Source: Neobacillus bataviensis (GTDB lineage Bacteria; Bacillota; Bacilli; Bacillales_B; DSM-18226). Taken from it: a DNA stretch of 64,000 nt. The stretch covers positions 442,080-506,079 of the forward strand of contig NZ_JAHXYW010000004.1 of assembly GCF_019969725.1 (NCBI RefSeq), written 5' to 3'. The position numbers and the translations under genes are program-made. The notes under the pieces were generated by a model that saw only the letters and a list, made by a program, of their open reading frames with translations, had not been told where the DNA came from and searched no databases. This document shows positions 45,638 to 54,513 of this stretch, piece by piece. Numbering within the stretch: position 1 is the first letter of the stretch; each line of letters opens with the position of its first letter.

Positions 45638-47139
45638 TGGAGTTAGAAACCCTATTAAAAAAACATTTTGGCTATGATTCATTCAAGATAGGACAAAAGG
45701 AAGTAATTACTTCTATTTTAGCAGGAAAGCATACTTTAGCCATGCTTCCTACTGGTACTGGAAAGTCCTTATGCTACCAGCTTCCTGGGCTTATTCTTAG
45801 TGGTCACATATTAATTATTTCTCCTCTCCTTTCCCTGATGCAGGATCAGGTAGAGCAATTTAAGAGGTTTGGGGAAAAAAGAGTGGTTGCATTGAATTCC
45901 TTTCTTACACAAGTGGAAAAAAATAGTGTCCTGAGCCAGTTAAAAAAATATAAATTTATTTTTATATCACCGGAAATGTTAAGTGTCCCTTTTATTTTAC
46001 GAAAGCTTGGTGAACTATCCATTTCCTTATTCGTTGTAGATGAGGCACATTGTATTTCGCAATGGGGCTATGATTTTCGGCCTGATTATTCGAAATTAGG
46101 CGATATTCGCCAAAAGCTGGGGGATCCCTTGACACTAGCTCTTACTGCCACAGCAACAAAGCAAGTTCGGAAGGATATAATTCAATCACTCGGCATTGAA
46201 AATTGTACAAAAGTAGAAACAACCATTGATCGTCCCAATATCGCTTTTAACGTGGAGAAAATAGCGAATTACTTTGATAAACAAAATCGGGTAGTTGAGT
46301 TGGTTACTAAACTGCAGAAACCGGGAATTATTTATTTTTCCAGTAAAAAATCAGCAGAGCAAATGGCTTCTGTATTGGCGGAAAAAGGGATTTGCCGGGC
46401 TATGGCCTATCACGGTGGACAAGACCCTAATACCAGGGTATTAATCCAACAGCAATTTATTTACGGACAGTTGGATGTCATTTGTGCTACAAGTGCTTTT
46501 GGAATGGGTGTAAATAAAGAAAATATCCGTTTTATTATTCACTATCATATGCCGATGCAATTAGAATCCTATCTTCAGGAAATTGGGAGAGCAGGTCGTG
46601 ATGGAAAGCTTAGCATTGCCATTTTATTGTACTCCCCCGGGGACGAGCACCTTCCGATTCAGTTGGCAGAGAGTGAACTGCCATCCGAGCAGCAAATTGA
46701 TTGGCTGTTTTCTAAAATAGAGCTGGAAGAAGAGTATGAGGATGGAAAGATCAATTTGAATAATCATTTATGCGAGCTAGGCGGTTTTAATGAAATTCAA
46801 TGGCGTATCCTTGAGGATTTGATTAATGGTACACCGCAAAATATCCAAAAAGAACTTCAGCAAACCATTCAATTATTTTTGAAGAAAAGGCTAACCGCAA
46901 AAATGAACAATATATATCACATGAAAGCATGGGTGGAATCAAATGGATGCAGAAGAGAATTTATTTTGGATTACTTTGATGATGAATTAATCAATAAGGT
47001 GATTCCGTGCTGCGATCAATGCGGGCTTCAGTTGAAAAATTATCATTCTTCTATTGACCAGACGAAAACAACAACAAATGAATTATCCTGGATGGAGTAT
47101 CTCGGTAAAATTTTAATGAAGAATGAGTTGAGCAAATGA
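45634..47139 (+). CDS. recS: RecQ-family DNA helicase RecS
   Basis: 501 residues, superfamily 2 helicase. Motif I PTGTGKSLCYQLP, Ia/II VVDEAHCISQWGYDFRPDY, III ALTATA, IV-VI IYFSSKKSAEQM, ATSAFGMGVNK and QEIGRAGRDG are present, followed by a RecQ zinc site with four Cys (GCRREF, IPCCDQCG). There is no HRDC domain, which fits RecS (YpbC) better than long RecQ. It unwinds DNA 3' to 5' in repair. Overlaps ypbB and ypbD. Confidence 0.9.
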   Translation: MMELETLLKKHFGYDSFKIGQKEVITSILAGKHTLAMLPTGTGKSLCYQLPGLILSGHILIISPLLSLMQDQVEQFKRFGEKRVVALNSFLTQVEKNSVLSQLKKYKFIFISPEMLSVPFILRKLGELSISLFVVDEAHCISQWGYDFRPDYSKLGDIRQKLGDPLTLALTATATKQVRKDIIQSLGIENCTKVETTIDRPNIAFNVEKIANYFDKQNRVVELVTKLQKPGIIYFSSKKSAEQMASVLAEKGICRAMAYHGGQDPNTRVLIQQQFIYGQLDVICATSAFGMGVNKENIRFIIHYHMPMQLESYLQEIGRAGRDGKLSIAILLYSPGDEHLPIQLAESELPSEQQIDWLFSKIELEEEYEDGKINLNNHLCELGGFNEIQWRILEDLINGTPQNIQKELQQTIQLFLKKRLTAKMNNIYHMKAWVESNGCRREFILDYFDDELINKVIPCCDQCGLQLKNYHSSIDQTKTTTNELSWMEYLGKILMKNELSK

Positions 47140-47741
47140 AAAAGAAGTATAATGAATTGATAAAAAACCTAACTGACAAAGAGTTGCTTCTTCATCTCTA
47201 TATGACGCAAGTCATCCTTTTAGTCATTTCGATCATATTAGGATTTATTTTATTTGATCATTTTTCCTATATGAATCATTTGATCTTTAAGGACCCTAAA
47301 ATTGTTCTTATAGGGGTACCATCGGGAGCAGCTGTTGTGATATTCGATATTATCTTAATGAAGTGTCTGCCATCCTCCTTTTATGATGATGGCGGATTAA
47401 ATGAAAGAATTTTTAAACATAGAAATATTCTTCATATTTTTATTATTGCGGCCATAGTCGCGTTTAGTGAAGAATTGTTATTTCGTGGGATCATCCAAAC
47501 AAAAGTCGGTCTCATACTTGCAAGTATAATTTTTGCAATTATCCATTATCGATATCTATTTAATTGGTTTTTATTTTCAAATATTGTCGTCCTTAGTTTT
47601 TTTATCGGTTTGATTTATGAGTGGACAGATAATTTAGCCGTTACAATTGTCATGCATTTTATCATCGATTTTTTATTAGGTGTTTATATAAAATTTAGAC
47701 GTTCACCAGGTAATGACGACGAGAAAGGAGTTTCTACGTGA
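47136..47741 (+). CDS. ypbD: CPBP-family intramembrane metalloprotease YpbD
   Basis: 201 residues, four or five membrane spans. The CPBP (CAAX/Rce1-like) motifs are visible: SEELLFRGIIQ (EExxxR), FAIIHYRYL, and HFIIDFLLG. The glutamates and histidines form the metal site. The substrate is unknown. It overlaps recS by 4 bases and ypbE by 4 bases, so ypbB-recS-ypbD-ypbE is a tightly packed operon. Confidence 0.85.
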   Translation: MKKKYNELIKNLTDKELLLHLYMTQVILLVISIILGFILFDHFSYMNHLIFKDPKIVLIGVPSGAAVVIFDIILMKCLPSSFYDDGGLNERIFKHRNILHIFIIAAIVAFSEELLFRGIIQTKVGLILASIIFAIIHYRYLFNWFLFSNIVVLSFFIGLIYEWTDNLAVTIVMHFIIDFLLGVYIKFRRSPGNDDEKGVST

Positions 47742-48415
47742 ATAAAGAGGAGCCATATCGAGATCGAGCTGAAAGGTTAAAACAGCGGATTCAAAAAATT
47801 AATGAAAAAATGGATGAATCAGGTGATTTGCCTCCAAGGGAGCAGCTGCACCGGCAAAAAAAGAAGAAAACAAAATGGAAGTTTAAATACCCGGTTATTC
47901 GTCTATTGGTTCTTTTCTTTATCCTTCTTCCTATCATTATTTTCAGCGTGATATCATATCTAGATGGTAAGAAAATAAGCAATACCGTTAAGACATCAGG
48001 GGATTCTGTAGGCTATGAAACTATTAATCTAGAAAAGACAGAAATCGATGAGAAGAATAAGCAGGCCGATGAGCAACAGATGGAAAGTAACCAAGTAAAA
48101 AACGAAGCGGCAATAACTGAAGAGAATAATACAAAAGTAATTTCAACACCTCCGAGTCCTGTCACCATCGATGCAAATAAGTCAGGAGACAAAAATAGTC
48201 AGCCAATACAGGAAACGAAAAAGAGCCAACCAACTGCGCCGAAAAAAACAAGTAAAATTATTTACCACACGGTTCAGCCAAAAGAAACTTTATATCATAT
48301 TGCGATGGAGTACTATAAGTCTCAATCTGGCATGAACATTATCAGACAGGCCAACCATATTCAAGGTGATAATATCGATGCAGGCCAAGTGCTAAAAATA
48401 CCATTAAATAACTAG
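47738..48415 (+). CDS. ypbE: LysM-domain membrane protein YpbE
   Basis: 225 residues. A basic cytosolic N-terminus (to about 45), one membrane span (about 50-70), a long polar linker rich in Lys, Glu, Asn, Ser and Thr (75-170), and a C-terminal LysM domain (HTVQPKETLYHIAMEYY) facing the wall. It probably tethers the membrane to peptidoglycan. Start is GTG after GAAAGGAG inside ypbD. Last gene of the operon before a terminator. Confidence 0.85.
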   Translation: MNKEEPYRDRAERLKQRIQKINEKMDESGDLPPREQLHRQKKKKTKWKFKYPVIRLLVLFFILLPIIIFSVISYLDGKKISNTVKTSGDSVGYETINLEKTEIDEKNKQADEQQMESNQVKNEAAITEENNTKVISTPPSPVTIDANKSGDKNSQPIQETKKSQPTAPKKTSKIIYHTVQPKETLYHIAMEYYKSQSGMNIIRQANHIQGDNIDAGQVLKIPLNN

Positions 48416-48443
48416 CCGATCTATCTTTAGATCGGTTTTTTTA
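48416..48443 (+). terminator. Terminator after ypbE
   Basis: CCGATCT with its complement AGATCGG, loop ATCTTT, then TTTTTTT. Confidence 0.85.
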
Positions 48444-48477
48444 TGAGGCTGTGTTAAAGGGCATTGTTAAATTTTTT

Positions 48478-48617
48478 AAGCTGTTGATTGGAGCGGAAGG
48501 CGCGAAGACTCCTGCGGGAATACGGGGCAGGGGAGACCCCGCAGGCGCCAAAGCGCCGAGGAGGCTCCCCGGAACGCCCGCGAACCGCTCGCTCCTTGAG
48601 CGCCAACAACCAAGCTT
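48478..48617 (+). repeat. GC-rich structured intergenic repeat, copy 2
   Basis: Matches copy 1 over its core, including ACGGGGCAGGGGAGACCCCG. The GGCGC-GCGCC hairpin is kept with a changed loop (CAAA). The right end is diverged and the outer stem is imperfect. It fills the ypbE-ypbF gap. Confidence 0.85.
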
Positions 48618-48693
48618 ATAAGCGATTTTAATAAAAAAAACATAATATAGCGGACAAGTTCATATTTATATACGGAGAAAAGGAGGGGATAAA

Positions 48694-49149
48694 ATGGATT
48701 CTCCAATCCAATCACTTGAAAATACGGATCAAGCCACAAAACAGGCACTTGAAAATGTAAGGAAAAGAAAAGAAAAGTTTGACAAGTTCAAACGCCGCCA
48801 TAATTTATCTATCTGGGGAACAATCATTTTAGCAACCTGCTTTTTTATTTATCTGTATTTTACAGTAGCCAGCGTATATTCTTATTCATTTGCCGCGATG
48901 TTTTCTGCTTTTGTTAACGATTCGAATAATTTTACTTTATTAGTTTTTGTGGTTGGTATGTACGGCACGATGAATTTGCTCAAAGAAAAAAAAGATAAAG
49001 CAGAAAAGGAATATCATGAATTACGATGTGAAATCGTCGACCGAAGCAAGGATTATTGGAAAAAAGAAGAGGAATGGAAAAACCGACATTTAGTATTTGA
49101 GATTATGAAAAAAAATTATGATATAAACCTTTATCATGAAAAGAAATAA
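48694..49149 (+). CDS. ypbF: DUF2663 protein YpbF
   Basis: 151 residues. An N-terminal Lys-rich helix (ENVRKRKEKFDKFKRRH) precedes two membrane spans (about 48-70 and 80-103) and a charged helical C-terminus (KEEEWKNRHLVFEIMKK). This layout and length match YpbF. The function is unknown. AGGAGGGG precedes the ATG. The next gene in B. subtilis is ypbG; here the cotJ operon and two other genes intervene. Confidence 0.75.
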   Translation: MDSPIQSLENTDQATKQALENVRKRKEKFDKFKRRHNLSIWGTIILATCFFIYLYFTVASVYSYSFAAMFSAFVNDSNNFTLLVFVVGMYGTMNLLKEKKDKAEKEYHELRCEIVDRSKDYWKKEEEWKNRHLVFEIMKKNYDINLYHEKK

Positions 49150-49177
49150 GAAGCAGAGGGTCATCCTGCTTCTTTTG
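49148..49177. terminator. Terminator between ypbF and cotJC
   Basis: AAGAAGCAG with its complement around AGGGTCATC, then TTTT. Confidence 0.7.
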
Positions 49178-49181
49178 CTCG

Positions 49182-49751
49182 TTAGAATATTTTCTTTTTT
49201 CCGCGCTCATCTTTTAAGATTTCCACTGCTTCACGGAAACGCTGGGAATGAATGATTTCCCGTTCACGCAAGAAACGGAGACCATCATTGATATCAGGAT
49301 CATCACTGATATTTATCAACCATTGATAAGTTGCCCTTGCCTTTTCTTCAGCTGCAATGTCCTCATATAAATCGGCAATCGGGTCTCCTTTCGCGGTGAT
49401 ATAGGTGGCTGTCCATGGAACTCCTGCAGCATTATGGTAGTATAATGCGCTGTCATGGTCTGCATAATGTTCTGCCAAACCTGCAGCTTTCATTTGCTCT
49501 GGTGTGGCATCTTTTGTTAATTTATACACCATTGTGGCAATCATTTCGAGATGGGCGAACTCTTCGGTACCGATATCTGTCAAAAGGCCAATAACTTTAT
49601 CAGGTATGGTATACCTCTGGTTTAAATATCGTAATGCTGCGGCAAGCTCTCCATCAGCACCTCCATACTGTTCAATTAAGTATTTTGCTAAAGTCGGATT
49701 ACAAATACTGACTCGAACGGGATATTGGAGCTTCTTTTCGTAAATCCACAT
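49182..49751 (-). CDS. cotJC: Manganese catalase-like spore coat protein CotJC
   Basis: 189 residues, ferritin-like di-manganese catalase family. Metal ligands are expected in TDIGTEEFAHLEMIA and YEDIAAEEKARATYQ, both present, with REREIIHSQRF following. CotJC and CotJA depend on each other for coat assembly. It ends the cotJA-cotJB-cotJC operon. GAGGAGGG precedes the ATG. Confidence 0.93.
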   Translation of the reverse strand: MWIYEKKLQYPVRVSICNPTLAKYLIEQYGGADGELAAALRYLNQRYTIPDKVIGLLTDIGTEEFAHLEMIATMVYKLTKDATPEQMKAAGLAEHYADHDSALYYHNAAGVPWTATYITAKGDPIADLYEDIAAEEKARATYQWLINISDDPDINDGLRFLREREIIHSQRFREAVEILKDERGKKKIF

Positions 49752-49773
49752 TTAGTGTAATCCCTCCTCTAAA

Positions 49774-50034
49774 TTAAACCTGCCATGGCCATGGACTATC
49801 GTCCCAGTTCCAAGGATATCCGGAGTAACTGTTGCCAAACTGCTGTAAAGGACCAAACTGGCTTTCAAATGCTTTTTTGAGTCTTTTCCTTTCCTTTACA
49901 TAATGATTAAATTGGTTTATTGCTTCAAGATCATCGTTGTGTGTATCTAAGTATAAGGTAAGCTCTACCAAGACAAAGTCGACAGCTTGCAGCTGTTCCA
50001 TCATCTGATAATATTCGGCAGGAACCTGTTTCAC
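49774..50034 (-). CDS. cotJB: Spore coat protein CotJB
   Basis: 86 residues, CotJB family. Helical N-terminal part (YQMMEQLQAVDFVLVELTLYLDTH) and a Tyr/Trp/Pro-rich C-terminus (SGYPWNWDDSPWPWQV). Start is GTG overlapping the cotJA stop, with GGAGGGGG as ribosome site, so translation is coupled. It is part of the outer layers laid down by the mother cell; the exact role is unclear. Confidence 0.9.
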   Translation of the reverse strand: MKQVPAEYYQMMEQLQAVDFVLVELTLYLDTHNDDLEAINQFNHYVKERKRLKKAFESQFGPLQQFGNSYSGYPWNWDDSPWPWQV

Positions 50035-50261
50035 GTCGGCTGTCCCCCTCCCGCTTTCTCAAAAGCATTGTAATATGGGTCATAGAAATCCTTCCAAAGT
50101 GTGCCTGCTCTCAAAGCCTCAAGCGGGGAAAATTGCGGAAGATTTGGCGGCTGGAATCCAATATATAAATGAGGTGGAGTGGAATAGGTTTTTTCAAGTA
50201 TCGGCTTGCAGGGATCAAATGGACTCGCATACGGATGATAGAGCTTGTGATGAGTGTGCAT
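50031..50261 (-). CDS. cotJA: Spore coat protein CotJA
   Basis: 76 residues, Tyr- and Pro-rich: YHPYASPFDPCKPILEKTY and PNLPQFSPLEALRAGTLWKD are CotJA signatures. It needs CotJC for assembly into the coat. The ATG follows GGGAGGG; upstream in-frame codons overlap the sigma-E promoter. First gene of the cotJ operon. Confidence 0.9.
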   Translation of the reverse strand: MHTHHKLYHPYASPFDPCKPILEKTYSTPPHLYIGFQPPNLPQFSPLEALRAGTLWKDFYDPYYNAFEKAGGGQPT

Positions 50262-50293
50262 TGTGGCCCTCCCTATTTTTTCAATATCATTTA

Positions 50294-50321
50294 AATATAT
50301 GAAATTATTATCAAAACATGA
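50294..50321 (-). promoter_or_regulatory. Sigma-E promoter of the cotJ operon
   Basis: Minus strand: TCATGTT (6/7 to KMATATT), 13-base spacer, CATATATT (6/8 to CATACAMT). cotJ is a known sigma-E operon. Confidence 0.65.
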
Positions 50322-50412
50322 CATAAAACTTTAATATATGAATGGATTTTTCATTGCCTTGTAGAAGTATAATAAAAGAAGAGTCAGGATTATAATTTTG
50401 AGGTGATGGAAA

Positions 50413-51048
50413 TTGTTCGTGAAAAATATTATGATACCCAAGCATGAATGCTTTACAGTACAAGCAGATGTAACCCTTAAACAGGCTTTGGAAAGTCTTG
50501 AAAAACATCAAATTGATGGGTTACCGGTTTTACAAGGTGAGCAATATGCAGGTGTAGTCACAAGATACAGCATCTATGCAAATTATTTCCTTTCGAATAA
50601 ACCAAAGGATGAATATTTAAATTTAACTGTAGTGAAAGATATTGCCACCCACCAAGAAAAGTTCCTAGAGGGCTCTGAATTATTTGAAAAGACACTCCTT
50701 GATTTGAAGGATTTTCCATTATTAGCAGTTGTTGATTCCAATCATCAATTTCTAGGGGTTGTTACTCGGTCCGATGTATTAAGTTCATTCGAAAGTGCAT
50801 TTGGTGTAAACCGCCCAGGTGTTAGAATTGCTTTTACATCGGTAGAAACTGAGGGACGGATTGCCCGACTCTCTGAAATTGCCCATCAATTCCACGAGCA
50901 TATCATCTCACTTGTTACTTTTGATGAAACAGATAGACTTGTTCGGAGAATTGTGATGAAGGTTGAAAAGAAAAATAATATTGACCGGTTCACAAAGAAA
51001 CTGGAAGAGCATGGCTTCCGGATTTTAAGTATTCAAGAGGATGATTAA
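50413..51048 (+). CDS. CBS-domain protein (AcuB-like)
   Basis: 211 residues. Two CBS motifs in tandem (about 7-60 with IDGLPVLQGEQYAGVVTRYS, and 75-125 with FPLLAVVDSNHQFLGVVTRSD) form a Bateman module that usually binds adenine nucleotides. An ACT-like region follows (VRIAFTSVETEGRIARLSEI and the final 60 residues). This order resembles AcuB-type regulators. Start TTG, 7 bases after GAGGTG. It stands alone; the regulated target is unknown. Confidence 0.78.
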   Translation: MFVKNIMIPKHECFTVQADVTLKQALESLEKHQIDGLPVLQGEQYAGVVTRYSIYANYFLSNKPKDEYLNLTVVKDIATHQEKFLEGSELFEKTLLDLKDFPLLAVVDSNHQFLGVVTRSDVLSSFESAFGVNRPGVRIAFTSVETEGRIARLSEIAHQFHEHIISLVTFDETDRLVRRIVMKVEKKNNIDRFTKKLEEHGFRILSIQEDD

Positions 51049-51107
51049 ACTCGAATAAAGGAAAAAAATAGACTCCTTCTCATATATTTTTATGGGAGGG
51101 GGTTTTT

Positions 51108-51476
51108 ATGTTTATCAGGTTAGTTCATTTTTCTTTAGTTTTTTTATGTGGATATTTAGTGATTAAATGGATTTCAATACCACATCCTTATGTACTTACT
51201 GACTTTTTTGTCGGAATTGTCATTAATCCAATACAATTTTTCGCAGCCGCAATTGCTTTGTTCATTGGGATTTTAATCAGCGGAGGGGTAATTAATGGGA
51301 TTATTAATAAGACGATAAAGACATGGAAGAAGCAATCGTCTTGTAGTATCCTAATGTTATTGGAATATTGTGGTTTTGGAATCGTGTTTTTCCTTCTTTT
51401 TTATATTGGCTGGGAAGAAACACTCATTTTTTTTAGTTTGAGTTTTCTTTATGGTATGATTTCCGTAGAAAATTAA
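51108..51476 (+). CDS. Small integral membrane protein, unknown
   Basis: 122 residues with four hydrophobic segments (about 5-25, 43-65, 82-102 and 104-119) and a short basic loop (NKTIKTWKKQ). I do not recognise the family. GGGAGGGGG lies 5 bases before the ATG, inside a hairpin with CTCCTTCTC upstream. Its stop is next to the metallophosphoesterase gene, so the two are probably one transcript. Confidence 0.65.
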   Translation: MFIRLVHFSLVFLCGYLVIKWISIPHPYVLTDFFVGIVINPIQFFAAAIALFIGILISGGVINGIINKTIKTWKKQSSCSILMLLEYCGFGIVFFLLFYIGWEETLIFFSLSFLYGMISVEN

Positions 51477-51500
51477 GTGTTGATAAGGGGAACAAAGGGA

Positions 51501-52292
51501 ATGATTATTATATTAGTTGCTTTGATCGTTATAGGCGGCATACTTTTACTTTTATATATGTTAAATCAAGCTTTTCTAAATAAAGTAAAAGAACAGGATA
51601 TTTATTTTCCGGACTTTCCGGCAACGTTTGGAGAGGTAAAGATCTTTTTTATTTCAGATATACATAGAAGAACAATCTCAGAAACCATCATTAACAATGT
51701 TAAAGGGAAGGCTGATATTGTCGTCATAGGGGGAGATTTAACAGAAAATGGAGTCCCCTTGGCAAGAGTGAAAACCAATTTAAACGCATTAAAACAAATT
51801 GGACCTGTTTACTTTGTTTGGGGAAACAATGATTATGAGATTGACTATCATGAATTAGATGCTGTCCTAATGGACCATGGGATTAAAGTGTTAGACAATA
51901 CCTCTGTTACCTTTGAATCAAATCAAGGAGAAAAATTATGTTTGCTTGGAGTAGATGACTTAAACCAAAATCGTGACCGCCTTGAGTTAGCGCTATTAGA
52001 TGCAGAGGAAGACAGTTTTAAAATTTTGGCAAGCCATTATCCTAATATAACAAACAAAATTCTTCCAGAGCATGAAATACGTCTAGTATTAAGCGGACAT
52101 ACCCATGGAGGTCAGATTCATTTTTTTGGGTATAGTCCTTATAAACGTGGAAGGCTGATAAGACTTCAAAATACAACCCTTTTAATTAGTAATGGATATG
52201 GAACAACTTCGCTGCCCTTAAGGTTAGGCGCACCGGCAGAATGCCATCTTATTACCCTTAGGAATGGTCCTGCTCCGGATAAGGTGATGTAG
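51501..52292 (+). CDS. ypbG: Metallophosphoesterase YpbG
   Basis: About 263 residues. One N-terminal membrane anchor (1-25), then a calcineurin-like phosphoesterase domain with DxH in ISDIHRRT, GD in IGGDLTENG, GNND in VWGNNDYE, His in ASHYPNI and GHTHGGQIH. All metal ligands are present. I prefer the ATG 10 bases after AAGGGG to the GTG and TTG upstream. The substrate is unknown. Order ypbG-mecB-gudB matches B. subtilis. Confidence 0.87.
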   Translation: MIIILVALIVIGGILLLLYMLNQAFLNKVKEQDIYFPDFPATFGEVKIFFISDIHRRTISETIINNVKGKADIVVIGGDLTENGVPLARVKTNLNALKQIGPVYFVWGNNDYEIDYHELDAVLMDHGIKVLDNTSVTFESNQGEKLCLLGVDDLNQNRDRLELALLDAEEDSFKILASHYPNITNKILPEHEIRLVLSGHTHGGQIHFFGYSPYKRGRLIRLQNTTLLISNGYGTTSLPLRLGAPAECHLITLRNGPAPDKVM

Positions 52293-52360
52293 ACAATTCA
52301 CCAACAAAGCCCTGAGGCATACACTACAACAAGAGTGATGTTACAGCAGGGGGCAAAATC

Positions 52361-52939
52361 ATGCGCTTAGAACGCTTAACAGCCAATAAAATTAAAATAT
52401 TTTTAACCTCTGATGATTTAATTGATAGGGGACTTTCCAAGGAAGATATTTGGAAGGATTCAAGCAAATGGAATCAGCTTTTTCATGATATGCTTGAGGA
52501 AGCTAGTGAGGAATTTGATGTAGATATCCAGGGGTCTGTGGCAGTGGAAATATTCTCCCTTCAGGCACAGGGGATGATTATGATCATTACTGTAAACGAA
52601 GCAGAGGAAGATGAAGAGATATTATATGATGGATTTATTGAAATGCAGGTCAGGGTCGGAGGATTTGATGACCTAATATATGAATTTGAGGATTTTGAAG
52701 ACATTATTAGTCTAGCCCAAAGGCTATCTTACATGAATATATTTGGCGGAAGCCTATATTTTATGAACAATCACTATTACTTTTTAATGGAAAAATTAGA
52801 CCCTAACATAAGCGAACAAGCGGCTTGTATTTTTTCGGAATTTGGCAATGCTTCAATCATTAGTCCATTTGTACTTATTGAATATGGAAAAGGAATTATC
52901 GAAAATAAAGCGGTGGAAACTATTCTTCATTTTTTTTAA
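52361..52939 (+). CDS. mecB: Adaptor protein MecB (YpbH)
   Basis: 192 residues, MecA/YpbH family. The N-terminal substrate-binding region (MRLERLTANKIKIFLTSDDLIDRGLSKEDIW) is joined by a short acidic linker to a C-terminal domain (from about 110) that binds ClpC. It targets proteins to ClpCP. Location between ypbG and gudB marks it as the YpbH paralogue rather than MecA. CAGGGGG precedes the ATG. Confidence 0.9.
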   Translation: MRLERLTANKIKIFLTSDDLIDRGLSKEDIWKDSSKWNQLFHDMLEEASEEFDVDIQGSVAVEIFSLQAQGMIMIITVNEAEEDEEILYDGFIEMQVRVGGFDDLIYEFEDFEDIISLAQRLSYMNIFGGSLYFMNNHYYFLMEKLDPNISEQAACIFSEFGNASIISPFVLIEYGKGIIENKAVETILHFF

Positions 52940-52975
52940 TTATAAAAAATGGATGAAGGAAACCTATTGGACAAA

Positions 52976-53020
52976 TGCTATCCATAATTCATTAAATTAA
53001 TCATGGATGGCAGCATTTAC
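52976..53020 (+). terminator. Hairpin after mecB, possible terminator
   Basis: TGCTATCCAT pairs with ATGGATGGCAGCA imperfectly around an AT-rich loop; the T-run is short. Confidence 0.45.
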
Positions 53021-53058
53021 ATAATAATGAGTTATTGATAAAAAGTATGTTTTTTTTC

Positions 53059-53086
53059 TTGCATAAATCATTTAAAGGTGTATACT
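53059..53086 (+). promoter_or_regulatory. Sigma-A promoter of gudB
   Basis: TTGCAT, 16-base spacer, TATACT, about 50 bases before the start codon. Confidence 0.6.
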
Positions 53087-53138
53087 TGTGTCTGAAAGCG
53101 GACAACATTCGTAAAAGCAATTTCTAGGAGGATTACAA

Positions 53139-54416
53139 ATGGGAGCCGAAAAAGCAAATGAAAAGACTAATCAAGAGGAACAACATGATGTGTTAAAATC
53201 AACACAGACTGTAATACATAAGGCCCTTGAAAAGTTAGGTTATCCTGAAGAAGTATACGAGCTCTTGAAAGAGCCGTTACGTATGATGACAGTAAAAATT
53301 CCAATTAGAATGGATGACGGTTCAATAAAAATATTTACTGGCTACCGTGCACAGCATAATGATGCCGTTGGGCCGACAAAGGGCGGAATTCGCTTCCACC
53401 CAGGAGTAACAGAGACAGAAGTGAAAGCCCTTTCAATTTGGATGAGTTTAAAATGTGGAATTGTCGACCTTCCATACGGAGGGGGAAAAGGTGGTATCAT
53501 CTGCGATCCTCGTGATATGTCTTTTAGAGAACTTGAAAGACTTAGCCGTGGATACGTACGTGCTATCAGTCAAATTGTAGGACCTACGAAGGATATTCCT
53601 GCTCCGGATGTATTTACTAATTCACAAATTATGGCTTGGATGATGGATGAATACAGCCGAATCGATGAATTTAACTCTCCAGGCTTTATCACTGGTAAGC
53701 CGCTTGTTCTCGGCGGATCACATGGACGCGAATCTGCAACTGCAAAGGGTGTAACCATCTGTATTCGTGAAGCAGCCCAAAAGAAGGGAATTCAAATAGA
53801 GGGTGCAAGAGTAGTAGTCCAAGGTTTTGGTAATGCCGGAAGCTATTTATCAAAATTCATGCATGACGCAGGAGCGAAGGTTGTAGGGATTTCAGATGCT
53901 TACGGTGCATTATACGATCCAAACGGTCTGGATATTGATTATCTTTTAGATAGAAGAGACAGCTTTGGAACAGTAACAAAATTGTTTAATAATACAATTA
54001 CAAATAAAGAATTACTAGAACTTGAGTGCGACATTCTTGTCCCTGCAGCAATTGAAAATCAAATTACTGCGGACAACGCTCATAACATTCGTGCTAGCAT
54101 CGTAGTAGAGGCGGCAAATGGTCCAACTACATTAGAGGCAACAGAAATTTTAACAGAACGGGGTATTCTGCTTGTCCCAGACGTTTTAGCATCTGCTGGC
54201 GGGGTTACGGTATCTTATTTCGAGTGGGTACAAAATAACCAAGGCTATTACTGGTCAGAAGAAGAAGTAGAAGAAAAGCTTGAAAAAGTAATGGTTAAAT
54301 CCTTTAAAAATATTTATGATACTGCCCAAACACGCCGTGTAGACATGCGCCTGGCTGCTTATATGGTTGGGGTTAGAAAGATGGCTGAAGCTAGCCGCTT
54401 CAGAGGCTGGATTTAA
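53139..54416 (+). CDS. gudB: NAD-specific glutamate dehydrogenase
   Basis: 425 residues, hexameric Glu/Leu/Phe/Val dehydrogenase family. It deaminates glutamate to 2-oxoglutarate. The catalytic Lys is in DLPYGGGKGGI, the substrate Lys in GPTKGGIRFHPG, and the NAD-binding motif is VQGFGNAGSYLS. The region duplicated in cryptic B. subtilis 168 gudB (near TETEVKALSIW) is single here, so the enzyme should be active. AGGAGG precedes the ATG. Confidence 0.93.
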   Translation: MGAEKANEKTNQEEQHDVLKSTQTVIHKALEKLGYPEEVYELLKEPLRMMTVKIPIRMDDGSIKIFTGYRAQHNDAVGPTKGGIRFHPGVTETEVKALSIWMSLKCGIVDLPYGGGKGGIICDPRDMSFRELERLSRGYVRAISQIVGPTKDIPAPDVFTNSQIMAWMMDEYSRIDEFNSPGFITGKPLVLGGSHGRESATAKGVTICIREAAQKKGIQIEGARVVVQGFGNAGSYLSKFMHDAGAKVVGISDAYGALYDPNGLDIDYLLDRRDSFGTVTKLFNNTITNKELLELECDILVPAAIENQITADNAHNIRASIVVEAANGPTTLEATEILTERGILLVPDVLASAGGVTVSYFEWVQNNQGYYWSEEEVEEKLEKVMVKSFKNIYDTAQTRRVDMRLAAYMVGVRKMAEASRFRGWI

Positions 54417-54439
54417 ACGCTAAACATTGAAATAAAATG

Positions 54440-54474
54440 AAAAAACTCCTATCATAAAACGGTAGGAGTTTTTT
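54440..54474 (+). terminator. Terminator after gudB
   Basis: AAAAAACTCCTA with its complement, 11-base loop, T-run. Confidence 0.9.
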
Positions 54475-54513
54475 ATTTCGGTTGTGTTTAGGGATATAAC
54501 TGCTTTTAAAACC

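Noticed and set aside
48476..48748. Minus-strand open frame across repeat copy 2, with a similar peptide from 54420-54722
   Set aside because: Both arise from the GC-rich repeat read in the same frame; no ribosome site or conserved domain, and the resemblance is due to shared DNA.
53420..53460. Inactivating duplication as in B. subtilis 168 gudB
   Set aside because: The segment occurs once; the enzyme looks intact.
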